A stretch of DNA of 13,565 nt from JAICYJ01 sp035473255 (GTDB taxonomy: Bacteria; Actinomycetota; Thermoleophilia; Gaiellales; JAICJC01). Below, piece by piece: positions 7,216 through 13,565 of this stretch. A program made the translations under genes and the position numbers. Where the stretch lies: positions 1-13,565 of the forward strand of contig DATIOK010000032.1 of NCBI GenBank assembly GCA_035473255.1. The letters run 5' to 3'. The notes beneath the pieces are model-generated. The model did not search any database, was not told the DNA's origin, and was given only the letters and a program-made list of their open reading frames with translations. The first letter of the stretch is position 1. Every line of letters begins with the position of its first letter.

Positions 7216-9159
7216 CTAGCCGCTGGACAGGGAGTCGCCCACGCACGGGATGTCGTATACGGCCAGGTCGCCCTGGCTCCAGACTTCGCACGAGCTCGGC
7301 AGGTGCAGAGCTGCACGGTGCGAGGGCTTGGGCGCGGCCTGCCTCACGACCGTCGCAAACGGAGCCATCTTGGTGAATCGGAGAAACGGCCGCTTCAGGT
7401 TCAACAACTTGCGATCTATCACCAGGTCGGTTGCGCCATAGCGGGTGCCGAGATCGGCAATTGCTCTACGCGAGGGGCCGTAATACGCTCGCAGCATGTT
7501 GGCCATCCGGGGCCGTACGATTTTCAGAAACGTGTAGTCGAACGGCTGGTACAGCTTTCGTGAGATGACCACCCCGCGCTTGGCCTCGATCGGTACGCAG
7601 TCGATCCCTTTCGGATCGCCTGCGATGATCGCCCCCTTCGGCAACGTTCGCAGATAACTGTACAACGGCTGATCCTTGCTGCAGTCGTGGCCCTTGCTGG
7701 TCTGCCATCCCGCCACGGTCACGACTCCCGTCAGCAGGGATCCCGCGAGCACGGCGCAGAGCAGCACGATCAGCGCGCCCAACGCCCTGTCCTTGCGGTT
7801 GAAGTACACGACGGCGGCCAGCACCGCCCCCGCGGCAAGCGAGCAGGCGATGGTCAGCCAACCGTCGACGACGGTGTCCCACAACGCGGCTGACGGGAGC
7901 AACAGGCCCAGGTCGAACTTCGAGCCCGCGTACCATATGACCGCAGCCGGCATGCCAACGGCCAGGACCGGAAGCAGCCACCGCAGCCGTTCACCGTACG
8001 CGTTCCAGAGCGGATACCACGACACCGCGATCACGATGCAGAAGAACGGTGTCAGCGGATAGGTGTACCGGTTTGGAAGGTACAGGTGAAACAACACCGC
8101 GTAGCTGACACCGAACAGGAGCAGGCTCGCGGCTCCCATCGCCCAGACTTCCTTACGTATCAACCGGCAGTTGGCCGGCCGCAGCACGAGCACGACCGCC
8201 GCCATGACCATGAGGATGCTTCCGCCCAGGGTGACGGCGAATCCCGAATAGTTCGCCCGTAGCTCTTTGAGGATCGACCCCGATCCCCGGAAGAACGGCA
8301 CCTGGCCATTGGGGCCGAACTCGGGGTAGTGGCGGGCGACGGACTCCGTGATCAGGTTGCCCGCCGACAGTCCGGCGATCCGTGGCAGCTCGTAGGCCAG
8401 CAGCACGACCGCTGCGGACGCTACACCCGCTATCACGGTGCGGCGGTCAACGGTCAGGCGGCGACCGCGGGCGCCGACTGCCGACAGGAACAGGACGCCG
8501 AGCGCCCCGAGTGCGGCCGGAGGGTAGATGAGCGCCCCCACCGCCGGCACCGCCGCCGCCCAGCGAGTGCGCCCTCGCATGAGCAGGAACACCGTCAGGA
8601 GCACGATCGGCTGGGCGAACGCCCGCGGGTGGGTTCCGCTGAACCGCTGGTTCTGCCAGGACAGGATGAAGAGCGCCGCTGCGAACCAGGCCGCCGGGAT
8701 CCACGCGGTGTGCTCGCGAACGATCCGGAACACGAGCCACGTGGACAGCGGGGCCAGCACCAGCACGCCCCAGGCTCCGAACTTGATCGGGTCGACCACG
8801 TTGCTCGCCAGCCAGTACACCGCCTGCGAGCCGAGCGGGACATAGCCGGTCTCGACCAGGGCATGCGTGAGCGGATCCTGGAACAGGCCGGGATCCTGAA
8901 ACCGCCGCATCCAGTACTCCAGGAGCATGGTGTCCGTGGCGGAGACGTGCGGCGTGAACAGGATGATCCGCTCGACGTACATCGTCGCAAGCGCCGCCAC
9001 TATCACCAGCAGCGCCTGTTCGAGGAACGCGGCCCTGGAGCTGAGCATGGGCAGGACGTTGCGCTTGCCGCGTGGACGTGGCGGCGCCTCGGTCACTCGA
9101 TCTGGTTCGACACCCACTCCAAGCGCAGCGGAATCGATCTTCGAGGGTTTGCTCGACAT
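7216..9159 (-). CDS. Polytopic membrane protein with C-terminal soluble domain (GT-C-like architecture, function unassigned)
   Basis: I do not recognise this gene with certainty. From ATG 9159 it encodes 647 aa. A polar N-terminus of about 45 residues is followed by about 11-12 hydrophobic helices (about 46-66, 125-147, 152-168, 184-228, 241-258, 306-327, 338-361, 369-383, 392-411, 432-452, 459-484). A soluble C-terminal domain (about 485-647) contains DPKGID and several cysteines. The first loop, HVSATDTMLLEYWMRRFQDP (71-90), has an acidic residue soon after the first helix, as in many GT-C glycosyltransferases. That placement and the many-helix-plus-globular-tail layout suggest a lipid-linked-sugar transferase or related envelope protein. 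This is inference. Start alternatives are GTG 9183 and ATG 9264; none has a good Shine-Dalgarno. Confidence 0.6.
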   Translation of the reverse strand: MSSKPSKIDSAALGVGVEPDRVTEAPPRPRGKRNVLPMLSSRAAFLEQALLVIVAALATMYVERIILFTPHVSATDTMLLEYWMRRFQDPGLFQDPLTHALVETGYVPLGSQAVYWLASNVVDPIKFGAWGVLVLAPLSTWLVFRIVREHTAWIPAAWFAAALFILSWQNQRFSGTHPRAFAQPIVLLTVFLLMRGRTRWAAAVPAVGALIYPPAALGALGVLFLSAVGARGRRLTVDRRTVIAGVASAAVVLLAYELPRIAGLSAGNLITESVARHYPEFGPNGQVPFFRGSGSILKELRANYSGFAVTLGGSILMVMAAVVLVLRPANCRLIRKEVWAMGAASLLLFGVSYAVLFHLYLPNRYTYPLTPFFCIVIAVSWYPLWNAYGERLRWLLPVLAVGMPAAVIWYAGSKFDLGLLLPSAALWDTVVDGWLTIACSLAAGAVLAAVVYFNRKDRALGALIVLLCAVLAGSLLTGVVTVAGWQTSKGHDCSKDQPLYSYLRTLPKGAIIAGDPKGIDCVPIEAKRGVVISRKLYQPFDYTFLKIVRPRMANMLRAYYGPSRRAIADLGTRYGATDLVIDRKLLNLKRPFLRFTKMAPFATVVRQAAPKPSHRAALHLPSSCEVWSQGDLAVYDIPCVGDSLSSG

Positions 9160-9195
9160 AGGAGAAGCCGCGGCGTTCCGCACCCGGGAGACCCG

Positions 9196-9201
9196 AGTGT
9201 A
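9196..9201 (-). promoter_or_regulatory. Possible -10 box for the membrane-protein gene
   Basis: On the minus strand TACACT, preceded by GA, matches the -10 consensus at four of six positions. It would put a transcription start near 9189, about 30 nt before ATG 9159, which favours that start over ATG 9264. No clear -35 box is visible at 16-18 nt, so this is a weak call. Confidence 0.25.
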
Positions 9202-9287
9202 TCGGCGTCGGGGACAGCCGGGGATCGCCGGATGGTAGCCAGCGCTCGGCTCCCAGGTAACCATCGAGTGCCGTCGGCGGCTGTCGT

Positions 9288-10175
9288 TCAGAATCCGCCG
9301 GTGGGCGTGGGGAGGCAGTTTGCCCCGCCGGTGTTGGTGTCGCAGTTGTGGAACGCGCCGGTGGTGGAGAGCATGCCGGCGGCGGTCGTGGTCGGGTTGA
9401 AGGTGCCGGTGCCGGTGATTGTGGCGGCGCTTCCGGCGGTGTTCGCGCCGATGGTGATGGTGAGGGTGGTGTGGGCAGCGTTCCATGTCCAGGTGGCTGC
9501 GTAGCGGCTCTTCTTGCTGACGGTCATGCCGGTGATGGTGCCGAGGGTTGCGGGGCTGGTGGCGCAGTTGGCGCCTGCGCCAGTGCTTCCGAGCACGATC
9601 GTGTTGGTGCCGGTGTCGGTGCAGACGTTGTCGGTGGAGGCGGGTCCGGTCGCCGTGTTCACGGCCTGGTTGTAGGTGACGACGACGGTGTCTCCGGTGT
9701 CGAGCTTGCCGGCGACACCCCCGTTGGTGATGACGACGCCGGCGGCGACGAACCCGAGCTGGGCAGCGGCGGTCGGGTTGCCACTGACCGAGTTCCACGT
9801 GTTGTAGGTGGTCTGCACCTGGTAGCACTCATACGTTCCCTGAGGCGTGTAGCGGCCGGTGTCGGTGTAGGTGAGCGAGGCGGTGGCGGCGAGGGTTGCG
9901 AAGCTGGCGGCCGAGCAGTTGCTGGACATCCCATTCGCGACGGCGAGCAGCTTGTACCCGCTGCCGTTGCTTCCCGCGGTCCAGGACACGGCGACGTTGT
10001 GACCGGAGGGGGTGGCTGTGAGGCTGCCGGGAGCGACCAGGTTGCGGGTGGAGATGGTGCCGCCCGTGGCCGTCCCGGTGCTGGTGAACGAGGCGTAGGC
10101 GACGGTTGCAACGGCGGCCGAACTCGCGATCGCCGCCAGCAACGCGAGCGCCACCAGCGGCAACGGCCGGGTCAC
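9288..10175 (-). CDS. Secreted protein with SipW-type signal peptide and FN3-like domain
   Basis: GTG 10175 overlaps the signal-peptidase stop (GTGA) and gives 295 aa. A hydrophobic segment (4-27) is followed directly by YASFTSTGTATGG (27-39). This is the same kind of N-terminus as the TasA-like protein in this cluster and typical of substrates of the neighbouring SipW-like peptidase. Residues about 47-138 look like a fibronectin-III fold (PGSLTATPSGHNVAVSWTAG at 49-68, then YECYQVQTTYNTW). Residues about 145-270 are Thr/Gly/Ala-rich beta sequence with VVITNGGVAGKLDTGDTVVVTY (147-168), as in bacterial Ig-like or adhesin domains. There are six cysteines (87, 117, 185, 204, 278, 287), suggesting disulfides outside the cell. 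No sortase motif or C-terminal anchor is visible. It probably serves as an accessory or adhesive part of an extracellular fibre; that is inference. Confidence 0.72.
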   Translation of the reverse strand: MTRPLPLVALALLAAIASSAAVATVAYASFTSTGTATGGTISTRNLVAPGSLTATPSGHNVAVSWTAGSNGSGYKLLAVANGMSSNCSAASFATLAATASLTYTDTGRYTPQGTYECYQVQTTYNTWNSVSGNPTAAAQLGFVAAGVVITNGGVAGKLDTGDTVVVTYNQAVNTATGPASTDNVCTDTGTNTIVLGSTGAGANCATSPATLGTITGMTVSKKSRYAATWTWNAAHTTLTITIGANTAGSAATITGTGTFNPTTTAAGMLSTTGAFHNCDTNTGGANCLPTPTGGF

Positions 10176-10786
10176 GCCGGATCCGTCTTCGGGTGACGCG
10201 GCCGCCAGATTCCGATCAGCCACCAGACTGCAAGCAGGAGCGGGATGCCAAGGACGCAGATCCGCTGCGGGAGTGGCTGGCGCATCCAGATGATCACGCG
10301 TCCGACCGCGGGGATGACCAGCCGTTCCCGCCAGGCCGTGTTCGATGTAAGTCGCGCCCGCCAGGGATCGGCCTCGGCGTTGTTGTCGCCCCTGGTGAGG
10401 ATCACCGGGTGGGTGCCGCGTTGCAGAACACGAACGACGCGGTGGCTCTCGACATGGTGGTCGCCGATCGGGATCTGGTAGCTGATGACCTGGCCCGGCC
10501 GCACAGCCGTGACGGGCTCGGGCGTCACGATGATGACGTCGCCGGGGTTGAATGTCGGCACCATGCTTCCCGATAGCACGGTTTCCATGCGGTAGAGGCC
10601 GAGCCTGGGGCCGATGGCGACCGCGGCCAGCACGGCCACGGCCGCCAGCGTGAGCAGCGACGCCACGAGCCGGAGGAGGAGGCCGACGCGTGCGCCCCAT
10701 GCTTCGCTGCTGTGCCGGAGGACCGGTGCGGGAGGTGCCGCGGGGGGCGGCACCTCCCTATGTTCAAGAGCTCCGGTCGTCGCCAC
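10172..10786 (-). CDS. SipW-like (ER-type) signal peptidase I
   Basis: The product is 204 aa, with an N-terminal helix (about 34-58) and a C-terminal helix (about 173-193), as in SipW and eukaryotic/archaeal SEC11. Catalytic Ser74 is in SGSMVPTFNPGD (72-83). His115 in VESHRVVRV replaces the Lys of ordinary bacterial LepB, and the acidic box is TRGDNNAEADP (131-141, Asp134 and Asp140). This Ser-His-Asp pattern defines the ER-type branch. Start GTG 10786 follows a good Shine-Dalgarno (AGGTGA) that overlaps the TAG of the TasA-like gene. Known SipW enzymes process TasA and TapA in Bacillus. Both genes flanking this one encode matching signal peptides, so its substrates are very probably those two proteins. 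Confidence 0.9.
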   Translation of the reverse strand: MATTGALEHREVPPPAAPPAPVLRHSSEAWGARVGLLLRLVASLLTLAAVAVLAAVAIGPRLGLYRMETVLSGSMVPTFNPGDVIIVTPEPVTAVRPGQVISYQIPIGDHHVESHRVVRVLQRGTHPVILTRGDNNAEADPWRARLTSNTAWRERLVIPAVGRVIIWMRQPLPQRICVLGIPLLLAVWWLIGIWRPRHPKTDPA

Positions 10787-10792
10787 GAACCA

Positions 10793-10798
10793 TCACCT
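10793..10798 (-). promoter_or_regulatory. Ribosome binding site of the SipW-like gene, overlapping the upstream stop
   Basis: AGGTGA lies 6 nt before GTG 10786 and shares bases with the TAG stop (10799-10797) of the TasA-like gene. This fixes the start of the peptidase and suggests that translation of the two genes is coupled. Confidence 0.65.
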
Positions 10799-11423
10799 AC
10801 TGGTTGGTGGCCGCCCGCTGGGTGCCGGTGAAGGCGTACTGGATCACCGACGACTGGTTCTGCAGCGTGTTGCCGGCGCCGCCGGGCAGCGTCAGCGTGA
10901 CCCGCATATGGTCGGTGGAGCCGGCCGTCAGCGCGCTCAGGTTCGAGAGCGCAAGGTTGGAGCCGACCACCGGCGTCGAGGCGAGCACCGTCGAGGTGCT
11001 GCCCGAGCAGGTGTAGGTGTAGGCGGGCGCCGAGCCGCCCTCCGTCCACGCGACAGAGCACTTGTCGATCGCCATCTGGAGGCCGTTGGTGGTGTCCGTG
11101 TTCAGCAGCGAGCTGGTGGTCGCGCTGGTGGTGAGCGAGACCGATGCCAGGTTGATCGTCCCCTGGTTGATGAGATCGACGCTCCGCTGGATTGTGTCGC
11201 CGGCCGCGATGTTCGAGGCGCCGACGGTGAGCCGGTTGGTCGATGCGCCGGTTGCGCCGAGAGCGATGGTGACGGTGCCGGACGCGACCGACTGGCTCGC
11301 CGAAGTAGAACTTGTAAAGGTGGCGTACGTGCCAAGGCCGGCGATGGCCGCGGCCGCGCCGATGGCGGCGATGGAAAGCAGCAGCTTCCGGGACACGCCG
11401 GACAGTGCGGAGCGAGCGATCAA
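10797..11423 (-). CDS. TasA/camelysin-like secreted fibre-subunit candidate
   Basis: TTG 11423 is chosen because GAAAGGA lies 6 nt upstream and the next residues form a proper signal peptide; an in-frame ATG at 11564 would cross the divergent gene's start. The product is 208 aa. A basic N-terminus with SRKLL is followed by a hydrophobic core (14-31) and GTYATFTSSTSASQSVASGTVTI (31-53), the layout of SipW-dependent TasA/CalY proteins. The mature part is Ser/Thr/Ala-rich beta sequence. It contains NIAAGDTIQRSVDLINQGT (71-89), matching the conserved 'PGD-x-N-I-x-N-x-G' region of the family, and VTLTLPGG (175-182). Two cysteines (122, 139) could pair. TasA forms biofilm fibres in Bacillus; camelysin homologues are surface proteases, but I see no zinc-protease motif here. 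Fibre subunit is the better guess. Confidence 0.75.
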   Translation of the reverse strand: MIARSALSGVSRKLLLSIAAIGAAAAIAGLGTYATFTSSTSASQSVASGTVTIALGATGASTNRLTVGASNIAAGDTIQRSVDLINQGTINLASVSLTTSATTSSLLNTDTTNGLQMAIDKCSVAWTEGGSAPAYTYTCSGSTSTVLASTPVVGSNLALSNLSALTAGSTDHMRVTLTLPGGAGNTLQNQSSVIQYAFTGTQRAATNQ

Positions 11424-11555
11424 GAGAGGTCCTTTCAACTGGGGGTGGAAAGATGAAGCGGGACTGCCGAATAACACTGCAGCTATCCGGTCTTCCTCGC
11501 ATCGTCGGAGCGCCGACCGCTTTCGACCACCCCCAAAAAAGGTGATCTCTGCTTC
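11424..11555. promoter_or_regulatory. Divergent promoter region between TasA-like operon and sensor-regulator
   Basis: These 132 bp separate the two start codons and must hold both promoters. Each gene carries CCACCCCCA in its own sense strand just before its ribosome binding site: minus strand at 11448-11440 and plus strand at 11527-11535. The two copies form a perfect inverted repeat. A second inverted repeat, GTCGG-AGCG-CCGAC, lies at 11504-11517. The middle (about 11470-11490) is AT-richer than its surroundings and is the likely site of the -10 boxes, though I cannot assign them with confidence. Control by the divergent winged-helix protein is an inference from position. Confidence 0.55.
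11430..11436 (-). promoter_or_regulatory. Ribosome binding site deciding a TTG start (TasA-like gene)
   Basis: GAAAGGA on the minus strand lies 6 nt before TTG 11423. No ATG or GTG stands at a suitable distance from it, so the rare TTG is the likely start. Confidence 0.6.
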
Positions 11556-13088
11556 ATGTATCACGATTCAGACGCTGCCCCTTCGTTCTTCCTGCTGACC
11601 AACCACGGGCAGGTGCTGCTGGCTGTGGCCGAGAACCCGGACGTGCGGATCCGCGAGATCGCTGATCGCGTCGGCATCACCGAGCGCGCGACGCAGACGA
11701 TCCTGAACGATCTGGTCGGCGCCGGGTATGTGCAACGGACGCGCGTCGGTCGGCGCAACACCTACACCGTCGATCCCGAAAAGCCATTCCCCCACCCAGC
11801 TCTTCACCAGCCGGTGGGCTCGCTGCTCTCGGGTCTTGTCGCCTGGAAGACCCCGGAGGAGGGCGAATCGCCGGACGCCCGGCCGCCACTGGCCGCTGCT
11901 GCCGACTCCTACCACGGCCTCGACCGGCTGACCACGCTGGCAGGATGGCTCCTGCACGCGCCGATCAGCTTCATCTCGCTCGTCTCAGACGACACCGAGG
12001 TGATCACGAGCGCCGTCGGCGTCCCCGATCAACTGCTCGGTCGCGAGCTGCCACTCGACCAGTCGATCTGCCAGCACGTCGTCGCCTCCGGCGACCCGCT
12101 GGTGATCTTCGACGCCGAGGATGACCCGCTCGTTCGCGACAACGTGGCCGTGACCACGCACGGCCTCCGCGCCTACGCCGGGCTGGCGCTGCGCCGGGGT
12201 GACGGCACAGCGATCGGAAGCCTCTGCGTCGCTGACACCCGCACGCGTCGCTGGACCGAGACCGACATCCGCATGCTCAGCAGCATCGCCGCCGCGGCCG
12301 AATCCCACGTCGAGACGGGCGTCATCGGCCGGCGCCACCGCGACGCCGCTGAGCGGTACCGACTGCTGCTCGACAGCCTGCCCGAGACGGTCATCCTCGT
12401 GTTCGACCGAGATCTGCGGGTGCAGGTGGCATCAGGCTCGGCGATCTTGCGGAACGGGCATCAGCCGCACCAGCTGATCGGCCGCAGCCTCGAGGAGATC
12501 GCCGCCCCCGGGAAGGTCGCCACACTACGCGCCCACTATCAGGCCGGCCTCGACGGCAATCGACACGAGTTCGTCAACCACGGAGCCGACGGCGTCACCT
12601 ACAGCATCGACGTCGTCCCCCTCCCCGACCACGACGGCGTTGTTCAGGCGGTGATGGCGGTCGGCCGCGAACACCTCGCGTACGGCCGGGACGACCACTG
12701 GGACGCTCCGAGGCTGCGAGCCCTGATCGAGAACCTCCCCGGAGCGGTCTACCGCTGTGCCGCCAGCAACGACTGGCGCACGCACTTCATCAGCAGTCAG
12801 GTCGAGCAGATCACGGGGTACCCGGCCACCGACTTCATCGACAACGCCAAGCGAACGTTCGCGAGCATCATCCACCCGGACGACCGCGCCAACGTCGAAC
12901 GGGCCGTCAGCGAGGCGATCGAGCACGATCAACCATTCCTGATCGAGTACCGCATCGTGCATCGCGACGGCGACACACGGCTCGTCTGGGAGCGCGGCCG
13001 AGCGGTGCAAGGCGCCGACGGCACCATGTTTCTCGACGGCGCCATCTTCGAAATACTCGACCAGAGGCGAAGCCCACGCGCCGCGTAG
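11556..13088 (+). CDS. Winged-helix regulator fused to GAF and two PAS sensor domains
   Basis: ATG 11556 follows AAGGTGATC at a usable distance and gives 510 aa. Residues about 13-80 are a MarR-like winged helix: HGQVLLAVAENPDVRIREIADRVG (17-40), then ITERATQTILNDLVGAGYVQ (41-60, recognition helix) and a basic wing RTRVGRRNTY (61-70). A GAF domain spans about 119-253, with LPLDQSICQHVVASGDPLVI (165-184) and AYAGLALRRGDGTAIGSLCV (206-225), as in GAF domains of phytochrome-like and diguanylate-cyclase proteins. PAS1 is about 265-375 and PAS2 about 383-505, the latter with IIHPDDRANVERAV and a PAC segment (EYRIVHRDGDTRLVWERGR). No kinase or GGDEF output follows, so the output is DNA binding. It sits divergent to the TasA/SipW genes and probably controls them. 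The ligand or chromophore is unknown; Cys172 and Cys224 are in the GAF. Confidence 0.85.
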   Translation: MYHDSDAAPSFFLLTNHGQVLLAVAENPDVRIREIADRVGITERATQTILNDLVGAGYVQRTRVGRRNTYTVDPEKPFPHPALHQPVGSLLSGLVAWKTPEEGESPDARPPLAAAADSYHGLDRLTTLAGWLLHAPISFISLVSDDTEVITSAVGVPDQLLGRELPLDQSICQHVVASGDPLVIFDAEDDPLVRDNVAVTTHGLRAYAGLALRRGDGTAIGSLCVADTRTRRWTETDIRMLSSIAAAAESHVETGVIGRRHRDAAERYRLLLDSLPETVILVFDRDLRVQVASGSAILRNGHQPHQLIGRSLEEIAAPGKVATLRAHYQAGLDGNRHEFVNHGADGVTYSIDVVPLPDHDGVVQAVMAVGREHLAYGRDDHWDAPRLRALIENLPGAVYRCAASNDWRTHFISSQVEQITGYPATDFIDNAKRTFASIIHPDDRANVERAVSEAIEHDQPFLIEYRIVHRDGDTRLVWERGRAVQGADGTMFLDGAIFEILDQRRSPRAA

Positions 13089-13103
13089 CCGCCATTGCGG
13101 CGG
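13089..13103 (+). terminator. Short hairpin just after the regulator stop, possible weak terminator
   Basis: CCGCC-ATTGC-GGCGG forms a 5-bp all-GC stem that starts in the last base pairs next to the TAG stop (13086-13088). Only two T residues follow, so it is not a classical intrinsic terminator and could merely stabilise the mRNA end. Confidence 0.3.
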
Positions 13104-13455
13104 TTGATGCCGGCCGTGTTGGTCAGCGGGCGGCCTTTGCCGTCCATGTCCAGACTGACACGTCGTAGGTCGTGATCGCTGCGTCCGCGTAGCTTTCCAG
13201 TGCGATTGCACCAGGCCCGCTCGACCGTGATCAGGTTCTGGTCGACCGCAGCGGCATCAGCACCCCTCCGGTTCGGCGCCGCCAGCGCCGCGCCGCTGCA
13301 CCCGCTCGACCAGCCTGAGCACGTCGGCTTGGTGCACGTCGTTCAGCTTCGTGCCGCCCAGGGCAGGTAGCAGGTCTGAGGCCAGCCCTTCGTCGTAGTC
13401 CTGGAGCGTCGCCGCGCCGCTCTTGGATCGCGCCCGACCTGGCACCGTCCATGAA
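13100..13455 (-). pseudogene. Decayed tyrosine recombinase (phage-type integrase) remnant
   Basis: Pieces of one integrase are recognisable in order but in different frames. Frame A at 13452 reads MDGARSGAIQERRG, like the W-x-DGAR-x-GAI-x-x-RSG region that opens the core-binding domain. The frame starting at 13445 reads TLQDYDEGLASDLLPALGG then LNDVHQADVLRLVERV, the core-binding helices, and stops at 13257. Frame A again at 13263-13246 reads VLMPLR, matching the NALMPLR helix. A third frame from 13246 reads VDQNLITVERAW, then a Gly-Arg-rich stretch ending RRVSL, matching the beta-hairpin of the catalytic domain. About 60-100 residues are missing between VLMPLR and VDQNL, and the catalytic His-x-x-Arg and Tyr are gone. 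It is non-functional. The 3' limit near 13100 is approximate. Confidence 0.7.
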
Positions 13456-13470
13456 CTCGGCGAGCTCAGA

Positions 13471-13565
13471 TCAGCGCAGCTCCAGGACGAGCTCCTCGAT
13501 CCCGTCGTCGCCCACGTGCGCTGCGACCTGGATGAACCCGCACTTCTCGAGCACGCGGATCGAGG
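13471..13565 (-). CDS. GNAT-family N-acetyltransferase, C-terminal end (truncated by window)
   Basis: Only the last 30 codons and the TGA (13473-13471) lie in the window; the gene starts to the right. The visible tail begins SIRVLEKCGF, the 'S-x-x-x-LEK-x-GF' motif that ends the acetyl-CoA-binding domain of RimJ/RimL-type GNAT acetyltransferases, and ends IEELVLELR, the usual final beta strand. The frame is clean, so this gene may be intact even though the integrase remnant begins about 20 bp after its stop. The substrate cannot be told from this piece. Confidence 0.7.
   Translation of the reverse strand, partial: SIRVLEKCGFIQVAAHVGDDGIEELVLELR

Noticed and set aside
9270..9281. GCCG-CCGA-CGGC hairpin after the FN3-protein gene as a terminator
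   Set aside because: Only a 4-bp stem and no T-run; such hairpins are common by chance at this GC content.
9160..9828. Upstream extension of the membrane-protein frame through the FN3 gene
   Set aside because: The extension is His/Arg-rich shadow sequence antiparallel in character to real coding; the real start is at 9159 or shortly upstream (9183, 9264).
11424..11564. ATG 11564 as the start of the TasA-like protein
   Set aside because: It would overlap the divergent regulator's start and place 47 polar residues before the signal peptide; TTG 11423 has a proper ribosome binding site.
12525..13211. 228-codon minus-strand frame opposite the regulator
   Set aside because: Shadow of the GAF/PAS coding sequence, no recognisable domain or start signals.
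1..13565. CRISPR array, tRNA/rRNA genes, complete insertion sequence
   Set aside because: I saw no regularly spaced repeats, no cloverleaf-like segment and no transposase or terminal inverted repeats.

Overview
This is a GC-rich window (about 70% by eye) with strong G/C third-position bias, frequent GTG starts and tightly overlapped genes. That pattern, together with the protein families, points to an actinobacterium. A deep-branching soil lineage such as Thermoleophilia/Solirubrobacterales would fit, but this is a guess from style, not a proof.

Left end (1-2222, + strand): the 3' part of a sulfatase/alkaline-phosphatase-superfamily gene overlaps by 4 bp (GTGA) an acyltransferase-3 membrane protein. 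The pair looks like surface or glycan modification. The acyltransferase reading frame runs 138 bp into the convergent gene that follows.

Centre (2085-7110, - strand): a compact six-gene operon, read right to left. It encodes a BchC-like MDR dehydrogenase lacking the zinc cysteine, a 6-pyruvoyltetrahydropterin-synthase-like protein with a changed active site, a GT4 glycosyltransferase, a class I SAM methyltransferase, an LPG_synthase_TM/flippase-like membrane protein and a RibD C-terminal-domain reductase. Four junctions overlap by 4 or 8 bp and the fifth gap is 3 nt, so the six products are probably made together. The mix suggests a small-molecule pathway starting from a GTP-derived pyrimidine or pterin that is reduced, glycosylated and methylated. 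The product is not known to me. This is the strongest candidate for an undescribed system in the window.

Upstream (7216-9159, - strand): a 647-residue polytopic membrane protein with a C-terminal soluble domain, GT-C-like in general architecture but of unassigned function.

Right centre (9288-11423, - strand, with a divergent + gene at 11556-13088): a TasA/camelysin-like secreted protein, a SipW/ER-type signal peptidase and a second secreted protein with the same kind of signal peptide and an FN3-like domain. The divergent gene encodes a winged-helix regulator fused to GAF and two PAS domains. This looks like a self-contained module for building an extracellular fibre or matrix, with its own sensor-regulator. 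Both divergent genes carry the same nine-base element (CCACCCCCA) just before their ribosome binding sites.

Right end (13100-13565): a badly decayed tyrosine-recombinase (integrase) remnant, then the C-terminal tail of a GNAT acetyltransferase running off the window. The relic suggests past integration near the matrix module.
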